A DNA stretch of 64,000 nucleotides from OMIW01 sp044235645 (lineage in GTDB: Bacteria; Bdellovibrionota_C; UBA2361; OMIW01), in NCBI GenBank assembly GCA_044235645.1, contig JBIIHQ010000001.1, forward strand, positions 124,001 to 188,000, given 5' to 3'. Below, piece after piece: positions 1-8,372 of this stretch. The position numbers were made by a program, and so were the translations under genes. The notes beneath the pieces were generated by a model, which was given only the letters and a program-made list of their open reading frames with translations, did no database searches and was not told the DNA's origin. Within the stretch, counting starts at the first letter, position 1. Every line of letters starts with the position of its first letter.

Positions 1-2
1 CA

Positions 3-68
3 AGTCCCCGTCACTGGGTTCGAAGAGACTCATTACTTTCCTCTGTCCTATGTGAGAAATCGGAGTGA
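3..68 (+). CDS. possible 3' end of an upstream gene (partial)
   Basis: The frame that begins at base 3 is open from the window edge and ends in TGA at 66-68. That stop overlaps the GTG start of the next gene at 65-67 (GTGA), the kind of overlap often seen inside operons. Only about 21 residues are visible, so no family can be named. The frame starting at base 2 also ends in this gap (TGA 53-55), so the true upstream frame is not settled. Confidence 0.25.
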   Translation, partial: SPRHWVRRDSLLSSVLCEKSE

Positions 69-2422
69 GCAATACGGCACCGATCCACTACAGCATCGCA
101 ATATTGGGCGCGGGCCCGGGAGGCTTGAGCGCAGCAGCGCGGGCTGCCCGACTCGGTCTGTCGCATGTCCTTTTAGAGAAGGGGGAGATAGGTAACACGA
201 TTTTCGACTATCAGCTCCGCAAGCATGTTATGGCTGAGCCGCAGAGGCTCCCCCTCCGCTCTGAAATTGATTTCGCGGCTGGGACACGGGAGCAAATTCT
301 CGACGTGTGGAACCAACAGGCGCAGGAGCTTTCCATTAATGTTGAGAAGGGAGAGGTAAAAAGGCTCGAAAAAAAAGGGGATATTTTTGAGATAGTTTAT
401 GACAAGGGGGTAGTGACTGCAGAGAAGGTTGTGCTTGCGATAGGCATGCAGGGTTCTCCTCGCCTCCTTCAGGCCAAAGGTGCAAACCTCCCCCACGTTG
501 TCTATACCCTGTCTGACCCCGATGCGTTCCAAGGGAAGCACATCGTTGTTGTTGGTGCGGGGGATGCGGCGATCGAGAATGCGTTAGCCTTGAGTGAAAA
601 GAACATGGTCGCGCTCGTCAATCGCTCGGGTGAGTTTGCTCGTGCGAAAGATGCGAATGTCGCGCTTATTCTCGAGGCTATAAATGCCCGAAAAATAAGA
701 TGTTTATACGATTCTCAAATCGATCAGGTTGCCCCAGATTCTATAACGATCGCGACTCCCCACGAGGATGTTACCATTCCTTGTGACAGGGTGATCGTAC
801 GAATCGGGTGCGTTATGCCGCGCGACTTCCTCGAGAAGTGCGGTATCGGGTTCTCTCACCCGGGCCCCGCCGCTTCGCCAGTGGTATCCGATTCGTATGA
901 ATCAACGGTGCCGGGGTTGTACATCATCGGTGCTCTCATCGGGTATCCGTTGATAAAGCAAGCAATGAATCAGGGGTATGAGGTCATCGAGCATATCCGT
1001 GGGGCACCGATTGTGCCGGCGGATCAGCCGATGGTGGAGGAACGGCTTCAGCTTTTGACCGGCTCTGTCGAGGAGAAGTTGCGTTTTCTTCGAGGGGCGA
1101 TGCCGCTGTTCGAGGAGCTGAGTGAACCTCAGCTGAGGGAACTCGTCCTTGAATCAACACTTCACCTGAAGAGGGCCGGAGAAATAATCTTCGAAAAGAA
1201 TGACTACACCGATACTTTTTTTAGCGTAATCTCTGGCTCGGTCGATATCGAGATATCAGCAGAAAAAAGAAAGTCAGTAAAGGCAGGGCAATTTTTCGGA
1301 GAGATGGGGCTCATCTCGGGCCGTCGACGAACTGCCACGGTCCGGGCGGCTGAGGATGGAATATTTCTTGAGAGTCCTCGGAAGCAAATCCTGAAGTTGA
1401 TGAGCTCAAGTGATACGGTTAAGGCTAAGATCGACCGGGAATTCCTCTTCAGAGCTCTTCAGACATCGATTTTCCAGGAGTCGGATCCGGCATTATTAGC
1501 TTCACTCCTTGATCGAATCAAATTCCGTCGTTTCAAGCGTGGCGATGTCATTTTTCGCGAGGGAGATATCGGTGATGAGCTCTTCGTCCTGAGAAAAGGT
1601 TCGGTCAAAATATCGAGAAAAAATAGGGAGGGTCAGGACGTTGTGCAGACGTACATCGCAGCGGGGAACTACTTCGGAGAGATGGCTCTGCTCTCCGAGG
1701 ACTCGATGCAGCGAAGTGCGACGGTAACTGCGGTGGTTCCGTGTGAAGTTGTTACTCTTTCCAAGGACGACTTTCTTCACGTCATCAAAGCAAATCCTCG
1801 GGAGTATGAGCGATTCATTGGAGTGGCACGAGCGCGTCGAGTGGAAAATGTGGTCGTCAATCAGAACACGGCACAGGGCCAACTCCTAGACTTCCTATTT
1901 ACGCAGGGAGTGACAGATGCCGAGAATTTTCTTGTCATCGATTCGGACCGATGCGTCTCCTGTGATAATTGTGAGGCTGCCTGCGCCGCGACCCACGGAG
2001 GGTATAGTCGGCTTGATCGGACGGGTGGAAAAAGCTTTGCATCGATTCAAATACCCATATCGTGTCGTCACTGTGAAAACCCGCTCTGCATGGTGGATTG
2101 TCCACCGGATGCGCTCAGTCGTCAGCCGAACGGGGAGGTGATAATCCGAGATTCGTGCATTGGTTGCGGTAATTGCACGCGAAACTGTCCCTACGGAGTC
2201 ATTCAGATGGTCTATGAACGGCCTCGTTCGGGATTTTTCTCGCTAAGGTCTCTGTTAGGAGGGAAGGGAGCGAAAGAAAAGGGGCCTGCCAAAGCAGCAA
2301 AGTGTGACATGTGCCATCACCTCGAGGGTGGGCCAGCCTGTGTCAGATCGTGCCCCACGGGAGCGGCTCTTCGGGTCAATCCGAGTGCCTTCTTATCGAT
2401 CATGAAGGGAAAGGAGGCCTGA
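65..2422 (+). CDS. FAD/NAD(P) oxidoreductase - two cyclic-nucleotide domains - 4x[4Fe-4S] ferredoxin fusion
   Basis: This is a 785-residue three-part fusion with a GTG start. Residues 1-320 form a thioredoxin-reductase-like flavoprotein with GxGxxG motifs near 15-20 (FAD) and 163-168 (NAD(P)H). No redox CXXC pair is seen there, so it resembles YpdA/ferredoxin-reductase types rather than a thioredoxin reductase. Residues about 345-450 and 465-585 are two cNMP-binding domains, each with a GEMxLLS/GEMGLIS-type phosphate-binding cassette. Residues 630-763 contain 16 cysteines in four clusters (starting near C630, C667, C698 and C747), as in NrfC/DmsB-type subunits that carry four [4Fe-4S] centres. 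No signal peptide is seen, so it is probably cytoplasmic. It lies 4 bases upstream of a membrane cytochrome, which suggests it passes electrons between NAD(P)H and the membrane chain, possibly gated by a cyclic nucleotide. Domain identities are firm; the role is inferred. Confidence 0.85.
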   Translation: MSNTAPIHYSIAILGAGPGGLSAAARAARLGLSHVLLEKGEIGNTIFDYQLRKHVMAEPQRLPLRSEIDFAAGTREQILDVWNQQAQELSINVEKGEVKRLEKKGDIFEIVYDKGVVTAEKVVLAIGMQGSPRLLQAKGANLPHVVYTLSDPDAFQGKHIVVVGAGDAAIENALALSEKNMVALVNRSGEFARAKDANVALILEAINARKIRCLYDSQIDQVAPDSITIATPHEDVTIPCDRVIVRIGCVMPRDFLEKCGIGFSHPGPAASPVVSDSYESTVPGLYIIGALIGYPLIKQAMNQGYEVIEHIRGAPIVPADQPMVEERLQLLTGSVEEKLRFLRGAMPLFEELSEPQLRELVLESTLHLKRAGEIIFEKNDYTDTFFSVISGSVDIEISAEKRKSVKAGQFFGEMGLISGRRRTATVRAAEDGIFLESPRKQILKLMSSSDTVKAKIDREFLFRALQTSIFQESDPALLASLLDRIKFRRFKRGDVIFREGDIGDELFVLRKGSVKISRKNREGQDVVQTYIAAGNYFGEMALLSEDSMQRSATVTAVVPCEVVTLSKDDFLHVIKANPREYERFIGVARARRVENVVVNQNTAQGQLLDFLFTQGVTDAENFLVIDSDRCVSCDNCEAACAATHGGYSRLDRTGGKSFASIQIPISCRHCENPLCMVDCPPDALSRQPNGEVIIRDSCIGCGNCTRNCPYGVIQMVYERPRSGFFSLRSLLGGKGAKEKGPAKAAKCDMCHHLEGGPACVRSCPTGAALRVNPSAFLSIMKGKEA

Positions 2423-2426
2423 ATCG

Positions 2427-3335
2427 GTGAGCCAGGACACTTTTATCGCCTATCGGCACCATCGATGGTTTTGGATTACGGGGCTCGTCCTAGCAGGGCT
2501 CACGGGATGGTACTTTTCTGACGAACCTCTCGGCGGAAGGAATGGGGGAACTACCTTCGGATATACGGTGGGTACTCTCTCGGCGATTTTAATCGGTTAT
2601 CTCATGTGGTTCGGGGTTCGGAAGCGTTCGTACCGCTCTAAGACAACCACCCTTCAAGGGTGGCTATCGGCTCACGTCTGGATAGGGGTGGGGCTCGCCT
2701 ATCTCGTCCTCCTTCACAGCGGATTTCAGGTAGGGATGAATGTTCATACTCTCGCCTACGCATTAATGCTCCTGACGATTGGTTCAGGAATGTGGGGTGC
2801 GGCCAATTATCGAATAGTTCCGTATCAGACCCCTTCGAATCGGGGCGGGGCGTCGCTCGGAACTTTGCTTGATCAGATTGAGCGGGTCGGAAAGGAGATC
2901 ACCGAATTAGCCCAAGGGAGGAGTCCTTCAACGGCTGCGCTCCTTAAGAAATTGAATACAGGAACGGTTCCTTCCGTTTGGGCTGTTTTGTTGCGACCTC
3001 GGCGTGAGGTTGTTTTAAGTGTTACAAACGCAGCAGCTGCAATTCAAGAGCTGCCAGCGGCGGAGGTTGAGGCAGGTCACAAGCTTGTTGAATTAATTGA
3101 CAGGCGGCTTGAGCTATTGCACAAACTCACGCGCGAAATGCGTGCGCAGGCACTTCTTAAGATCTGGTTATATTTTCATATCCCAATAGCATTCGGCACG
3201 GTGGTGGCCGTTTTGATCCACATTTTTGTCGTTTTGTACTATCGAGACGTTAGTGATGATTTGGTGAGTCTTTTCGGGTGTGTGAGTTGTCACGGTGTTG
3301 AAGGAGTAGGCGACAAAGGAGCAGGAGGCAGATAG
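2427..3335 (+). CDS. five-helix membrane cytochrome with C-terminal c-type heme
   Basis: This 302-residue membrane protein starts at GTG 2427, with an AAGGAGG ribosome site at 2411-2417. Five hydrophobic helices lie near residues 13-30, 43-63, 81-98, 106-126 and 246-271. Histidines at 83, 97, 107, 251 and 265 sit in or beside helices and could ligate b hemes. A charged helical segment fills 140-240. One CVSCH heme-c motif is at 285-289, only 13 residues from the end. Five helices with the N-terminus inside put this motif in the periplasm, as heme attachment requires. There is no room for a full cytochrome c fold. Its likely role is electron exchange between the upstream Fe-S fusion or quinones and the periplasmic decaheme cytochrome encoded next. 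Its stop codon overlaps the next start. Confidence 0.7.
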   Translation: MSQDTFIAYRHHRWFWITGLVLAGLTGWYFSDEPLGGRNGGTTFGYTVGTLSAILIGYLMWFGVRKRSYRSKTTTLQGWLSAHVWIGVGLAYLVLLHSGFQVGMNVHTLAYALMLLTIGSGMWGAANYRIVPYQTPSNRGGASLGTLLDQIERVGKEITELAQGRSPSTAALLKKLNTGTVPSVWAVLLRPRREVVLSVTNAAAAIQELPAAEVEAGHKLVELIDRRLELLHKLTREMRAQALLKIWLYFHIPIAFGTVVAVLIHIFVVLYYRDVSDDLVSLFGCVSCHGVEGVGDKGAGGR

Positions 3336-4639
3336 TGGCAGGGCGGGGAGACGATCCAAAATTGCAACAGGGAAGACGGCTCCTCGTCAGTGGGTGTTTG
3401 CCGTGCAAAGCATCTCTCTCTGCTCTGCTATGTGCGGTTCTCTTTTTCATATTTCTCGTTATACCTCTCAAGGGAAAAAATAAAGAGATGTGGAGTGTTG
3501 GAGCGCTTTCGAGTCAACACACGTTTCTCGGTTCTGACTGTCAGAGTTGTCACAAGGAGCCGTTCGAGCGGGTCACAAATGCAAGTTGTCAATCTTGTCA
3601 TCAGGTGAACGATCATCCCGCGTTTCACCCTGAATCTAGGAAAAGTCAAGACCAATGTATTTCATGTCACCATGAACATCACGGTGAGCAAAATTTAAAG
3701 ATTCGCGCAGATTCGCTCTGCACCGATTGTCACGCCAGCTTGAGTAGTAAGGGGGAAAGAACGGACCTCAGGGATGTCGCTTCGTTTGAAGAACACCCAG
3801 AGATACAAAAACTCTCTGACCCGGGAACTTTGGTTTTTAATCACCGAGTTCATCTAAAGGAACAGATACAAGGTCCCGAGGGCAAGGAGCAGCTTGAATG
3901 TTCGAACTGTCACCACCCGCAAAATGATCGGAAACTTTTTGAGAAAATTCGATACGAAAGGGACTGTGCTCGGTGCCATCCTCTCACTTTTGATGAAGGA
4001 CGTCCGCAGACGATCGCTCCCCATGCACCTCCGCAAGAGGTTGTTGATTTTCTTCTTGGTGAGTACGCCAAGGACGATCTTTTTGGAACTGAAGTCCCAC
4101 GGGATTTGTCAGATTCTGACAAAGGTCGGGAGGAGCGGATGCTTCCTCGACATGCTGCCTTTCAGGCGACGCAAGAAATAGCGGGCCGTTCAAGGAGCTC
4201 TGTGATTCAAAAGACGAGGGAGGCAGAGAAAGCGCTCTTTACGAAGACGGGGTGTGACCTCTGTCACCATATTTCTGAAATTGATTCTCAAGGTGGTAAG
4301 GAGTCTGATTTAGGCAAATTCAACAGGCCTGTTGAAACATTTTACGAGGTTAAGCAGCCAGAGGTTTCTGACCGTTGGCTAATCCGAGCAAACTTCGATC
4401 ATCGACCTCATAAATCCTTTTCTTGTGACTCGTGTCATAAAGGAGTTGAAACCTCGAAGATAAGCACTGATGTTTTGCTTCCTCCTATGAAGGAATGCAA
4501 GGACTGTCATGGGGTTAAGAGAAATGAAAAGGGTCACGGAGGTCTCGGCTCAGCGTGTATCACTTGTCATCGGTATCACGGGGATGATGCAGGAGAGGGT
4601 TCGGCATCCGAGATACCTTCGCTAGGACAAGAGAGGTAG
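3335..4639 (+). CDS. membrane-anchored decaheme c-type cytochrome
   Basis: This is a 434-residue multiheme cytochrome. The GTG start at 3335 overlaps the upstream TAG (3333-3335) and follows GGAGG. One hydrophobic segment at about residues 27-45 should act as an uncleaved anchor, leaving the rest in the periplasm. Ten CXXCH motifs are present (CQSCH twice, then CISCH, CTDCH, CSNCH, CARCH, CDLCH, CDSCH, CKDCH, CITCH). Several are followed by a second His or sit near isolated His residues that could be distal ligands, as in cytochrome c3/c7-like proteins. The first heme pair resembles other multiheme redox proteins that accept electrons from inner-membrane cytochromes. The position between a membrane cytochrome and an outer-membrane barrel suggests a periplasmic relay. 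Confidence 0.85.
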   Translation: MAGRGDDPKLQQGRRLLVSGCLPCKASLSALLCAVLFFIFLVIPLKGKNKEMWSVGALSSQHTFLGSDCQSCHKEPFERVTNASCQSCHQVNDHPAFHPESRKSQDQCISCHHEHHGEQNLKIRADSLCTDCHASLSSKGERTDLRDVASFEEHPEIQKLSDPGTLVFNHRVHLKEQIQGPEGKEQLECSNCHHPQNDRKLFEKIRYERDCARCHPLTFDEGRPQTIAPHAPPQEVVDFLLGEYAKDDLFGTEVPRDLSDSDKGREERMLPRHAAFQATQEIAGRSRSSVIQKTREAEKALFTKTGCDLCHHISEIDSQGGKESDLGKFNRPVETFYEVKQPEVSDRWLIRANFDHRPHKSFSCDSCHKGVETSKISTDVLLPPMKECKDCHGVKRNEKGHGGLGSACITCHRYHGDDAGEGSASEIPSLGQER

Positions 4640-4666
4640 GCTGATGATGTGGGGGAGAGGTTTCTT

Positions 4667-6553
4667 ATGTATGAGAGTGTTACGTACCGAAAAGGTGTCC
4701 GAAGTGATCGAGCTCTGACCCTATCAATCTTGCCTTTTTTGGCGATTCTATCCGGGTGCGGCGGTGGGGGATCGTCGAATGGTGGACAGGATGGGGGATG
4801 TGATGGCTCGTGTCCCCATCAGGCGATCTCTGCTGATGAGGTGCATTCGGTTATTCGGCGGGGAGTCTCGGCTGCCACGGCGAGTGGCTTGAGGGCGACC
4901 TTTGCCGTCGTCGACCGAGTCGGGAATGTATTGTCAGTGTACGTGATGCCGGGGGCGCGTTCCGATACCCACATCGACGGTCAATTAGGGGCAGTGGGAG
5001 GTCTGGAGAGTGCCCAGGTGCCGGCAGTTTTGGCTGCTATTTCAAAGGCAGGGACGGGAGCGTATCTTTCAAGTCAGGGACAAGCGTTTTCAACACGAAC
5101 TGCGAGCCTGATAGTTCAGGAACATTTTTATCCCCAGGAACGGAGACAACCAGCGGGCCCTCTGTTCGGAGTCCAGTTTTCTCAGCTGCCGTGTGGGGAT
5201 TTACTCAAGCAATCGGTTGGTCCGCGACCACTTCCGTTAGGGCTTTCTGCGGATCCAGGAGGAATACCATTATACAAGGCGGGAGATGTCGTCGGCGGGA
5301 TCGGCGTTGAGCTGGACGGAGCCTATACGCTGGACAGGAATGTCTTTGATAGAGATAGCAGCCAAGAGGAGAGGGTCGCCATGGCGGCGGCATTCAGTTT
5401 TGAAGCACCTCGGAATCGCCGAGCGGATGATATCATCGTTGGTGGTAAATCGCTGCTTTATGCGAATGAATCATATCCTGAAGAGGATCCTCTTAATCCT
5501 CAGGTGGCCGTCATTCCCTCAGGTATGACGAAAGTTCCCGGCTTTTTCTCAGGAACTGCCCGGGGGGGAGAACTTTTTGGTGCCCCCGCTTCGGGTATCT
5601 CGCTCACCGTTCGGGCCGGTATTCCAGCTGGGGTGTTGGTGTCGCAGGGAGAAGTGAGTCGCTCAGGCAAACAGCTTACCGGCGGTGTGCAGCTCACATC
5701 AAGCGAGGTTGATGCGCTGCTAGATTCGGCGCTTCTCACCGCACAACGGGCCCGGGCAGCAATTCGTAATCCCCTTGATTCACCCGCTCGGGTCTCGATT
5801 TGGATCGTCGATCATCTGGGCAATCCGCTTGGATTTGTTCGGTCGCAGGATGCCCCTGTTTTTGGGATTGACGTGGCGCTTCAAAAGGCGCGAACAGCGG
5901 TATTTCTGAGCTCCCCCGACGCATCTGGTTTACTCCGGAGAGCGGGTTTTGATGGCTATGTATCTGCAGCGGAAACCTTTTTTGGTCGCGATAGCTTTAC
6001 CGGTATGGCGTTCTCAAGCCGAGCAGTGGGTAATATTGCTCGTCCTTTTTTCGTTGATGGCATCGATAGTAATAGCAACGGGCCGTTCTCTCTCCCCTTT
6101 CCCGGAACCGCTGGTTCGGCAGCGGGGAAATCATGGAGCCCGTTCAATACCGGCCTCCAGTTGGACCTCGTGCTCAATGCAGTTATCGCCCCGCTTCGAG
6201 GGACAATTCCCTCTACCTGTGCTCCATCGCCGATAGGAAGTCGTCTTGGAAATGGAATTCAGATATTCCCAGGTGGCGTGCCTCTTTACCGAAAGGGTTT
6301 ATTGATTGGTGCGATTGGAGTCAGTGGAGACGGGGTTGATCAGGATGATCTTATCGCTTTTTTTGGTTCCAGTCGCGCGGGGCTCGATTATGCTGGTCAT
6401 CCCGAGGTCGGTGATCCAGTGCGAGGATTTGAGTCACCAGACAAGATCCGGAGTGACACCTTATCAGGTCCTTTTGCAGATTCTCGACTACGGTATGTGA
6501 ATTGCCCGGAGGCTCCATTCATTGGGGAGAATGATCAGAATGTATGTCGGTAG
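4667..6553 (+). CDS. lipoprotein with two GlcG/HbpS-like heme-binding domains
   Basis: This is a protein of about 628 residues. I chose ATG 4667 because GGGGAGAGG lies just upstream; an in-frame GTG at 4649 is possible. A hydrophobic N-terminus ends in the lipobox LSGC, followed by a Gly/Ser-rich spacer and a CxxxC pair, so a lipid anchor is expected. The GlcG (DUF336/HbpS) pattern occurs twice: an A/V-rich helix with a V(V/I)DxxGN strand near the start of each half, and GGxPLYxxGxxxGxIGV near residues 210 and 560. Family members bind heme or small ligands, and are usually single-domain proteins of about 140 residues. Here two copies with long insertions sit inside a cytochrome operon. Heme binding or a surface accessory role is inferred. 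Confidence 0.7.
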   Translation: MYESVTYRKGVRSDRALTLSILPFLAILSGCGGGGSSNGGQDGGCDGSCPHQAISADEVHSVIRRGVSAATASGLRATFAVVDRVGNVLSVYVMPGARSDTHIDGQLGAVGGLESAQVPAVLAAISKAGTGAYLSSQGQAFSTRTASLIVQEHFYPQERRQPAGPLFGVQFSQLPCGDLLKQSVGPRPLPLGLSADPGGIPLYKAGDVVGGIGVELDGAYTLDRNVFDRDSSQEERVAMAAAFSFEAPRNRRADDIIVGGKSLLYANESYPEEDPLNPQVAVIPSGMTKVPGFFSGTARGGELFGAPASGISLTVRAGIPAGVLVSQGEVSRSGKQLTGGVQLTSSEVDALLDSALLTAQRARAAIRNPLDSPARVSIWIVDHLGNPLGFVRSQDAPVFGIDVALQKARTAVFLSSPDASGLLRRAGFDGYVSAAETFFGRDSFTGMAFSSRAVGNIARPFFVDGIDSNSNGPFSLPFPGTAGSAAGKSWSPFNTGLQLDLVLNAVIAPLRGTIPSTCAPSPIGSRLGNGIQIFPGGVPLYRKGLLIGAIGVSGDGVDQDDLIAFFGSSRAGLDYAGHPEVGDPVRGFESPDKIRSDTLSGPFADSRLRYVNCPEAPFIGENDQNVCR

Positions 6554-8372
6554 TCCGGAAGTAATCTCCAAAAAGTTTTCAACTAAAATGCTTCGCAACA
6601 GACACCCCTCCATTAAAAGTAATTGGCGGGTTACGACTCGCACTGGTTTCGTTGCTATAGCGCTCGTCCTTGTCTCAATTGAGGTAACCTCTCTGGCATT
6701 CGCGCAGGATGAAGGACGACAAATTGCGGGGAAGCCAGGAAGTCGCGACCGGGGGGAGGGTATTCCTTTTGACCCATCGATATATGAATCAGTTCCAGAA
6801 GAAGCCTCTTCAAGCTCTCATTTTGTGTCAGTTCCAGACCGGTGGGGGCAGTTTTATAAAGGACGGTGGTACGATCCATACAATCAAAATCGATGGAAGG
6901 GAGATCTTCCCATCTTTGGTAAACCCGGAGAAGAGTGGTTTATTGAGTTGTCTGCGACCTCAGATACTATGGTCGAACAACACAAGCTGCCATTGCCAGT
7001 GGGGGGAGCATCGACTAATCAGCCGGGAAGCGTCAATGTCTTCGGTGGAGGGCAGCAAAGTGTCGTAGCCCAAACGGTGCTGACCTCAGTGTCGCTCATC
7101 AAAGGAGATACGACATTTCGTCCCCCTGATTATGAGTTTCGTTTTACCCCGGTTTTTCAGATAAACCGGGTTGATCTTGAGGAGAATGGAGCGACTCGAG
7201 TAGATCCCTCAAAAGGTTCGTGGCGTGAGGATTCGCATCTTGGTGTCCAAGAGATGTTCGCCGATGTGCATCTTGCCAATTTGAGTGAGAGATACGATTT
7301 TGTTTCAGTCCGTGCTGGTATTCAAAAATTTTCGAGCGACTTTCGTGGCTTTATTTACTCGGTAGAAGAGCCTGGGGTTCGATTTTTCGGTAATTATGAC
7401 AATAACCAGATTCAGTATAATCTTGCTTGGTTTGGTCGAGTCGATAAGGACACGAATACCGGTCTCAATACTTTCTCTAATCGGCACGAGCAGGTCATCA
7501 TTGGAAATGTGTACTTCCAAGATCTGATGGCTCTTGGTCATACCGTTCAGTTAAATATTCTTCATCGAGAAGATAGCGCGGGTGATCACGGATACCACTA
7601 CAACAATAATGGCTTTCTGATTCGTCCTGCTTCAATTGGGAATCTCGCTCCGAAAAATATATCCACGACATATCTTGGCGTCACAGGCGACGGCCATATT
7701 GGTCGCCTGAACGCGACTACTGCGGCCTACTTCGTCACCGGCTCCGAGAGCTACAATGCGATTGCACAGCAAGGTACTGATGTATGTGCCGGTATGATTG
7801 CTCAGGAGGTTTCGTACGATATCGATTGGATTCGGCTTCGCGGCTCATTTTTTTGGGCATCGGGGGATAGGAATCCAACCGATGGAAGGGCGACTGGTTT
7901 TGATGCGGTTTTCGATAATCCAAATTTTTCTGGAGGAGACCTTTCATTTTGGCAGAGGCAAGGTATCCCGTTTATCGGGGGCGGAGGGGTGAATCTCGTT
8001 AATCGAAATAGCCTCCTTCCGAATCTTCGACCAGGTAAGGAAGAGGGGCAGTCGAATTTTATAAATCCTGGCGTGAGGCTGTACAATGCGGGTATTGACC
8101 TTGATCTTACGCCAAAGCTGAAGCTCGTCAACAATCTCTCGTTCCTTCAGTTTGATGTAACCGATTCCATCAATTTCCTTCGCCACGATGGATCGTTTCA
8201 AACCTCAATAGGTTACGATATTTCTTCCGGAATTCTGTATCGGCCGTTTTTAAATAATAACGTGCAGCTTCGAGCTGGTGTGTCAACGCTCCTCGTTGAT
8301 AAGGGATTTGAGAACCTCTTCGGCAAAGATACCCTTTATCAGGTATTTTCAAATGTTATATTTCAGTTCTAG
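6540..8372 (+). CDS. outer-membrane beta-barrel protein (putative conduit porin)
   Basis: This is an outer-membrane protein of about 610 residues. The start is uncertain: ATG 6540 follows GGGGAG at 6524-6529, while ATG 6588 would give a shorter, more usual signal peptide. A hydrophobic segment ends in AFA before QDE, a good signal-peptidase site. The mature part is rich in alternating hydrophobic/polar strands, aromatic girdle residues and Asn/Gly/Asp turns, and ends in Phe (VIFQF), as barrels inserted by BamA do. I do not recognise it as MtrB (no N-terminal CXXC) or as a named porin family. It lies between a periplasmic decaheme gene and a secreted decaheme gene, the arrangement expected of a porin-cytochrome conduit. 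It overlaps the upstream gene's end and, by 20 bases, the next start. Confidence 0.7.
   Translation: MYVGSPEVISKKFSTKMLRNRHPSIKSNWRVTTRTGFVAIALVLVSIEVTSLAFAQDEGRQIAGKPGSRDRGEGIPFDPSIYESVPEEASSSSHFVSVPDRWGQFYKGRWYDPYNQNRWKGDLPIFGKPGEEWFIELSATSDTMVEQHKLPLPVGGASTNQPGSVNVFGGGQQSVVAQTVLTSVSLIKGDTTFRPPDYEFRFTPVFQINRVDLEENGATRVDPSKGSWREDSHLGVQEMFADVHLANLSERYDFVSVRAGIQKFSSDFRGFIYSVEEPGVRFFGNYDNNQIQYNLAWFGRVDKDTNTGLNTFSNRHEQVIIGNVYFQDLMALGHTVQLNILHREDSAGDHGYHYNNNGFLIRPASIGNLAPKNISTTYLGVTGDGHIGRLNATTAAYFVTGSESYNAIAQQGTDVCAGMIAQEVSYDIDWIRLRGSFFWASGDRNPTDGRATGFDAVFDNPNFSGGDLSFWQRQGIPFIGGGGVNLVNRNSLLPNLRPGKEEGQSNFINPGVRLYNAGIDLDLTPKLKLVNNLSFLQFDVTDSINFLRHDGSFQTSIGYDISSGILYRPFLNNNVQLRAGVSTLLVDKGFENLFGKDTLYQVFSNVIFQF

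Noticed and set aside
6540..8372. MtrB-type barrel
   Set aside because: The N-terminal CXXC of MtrB/PioB is absent and no specific similarity is seen; kept as an unassigned barrel.
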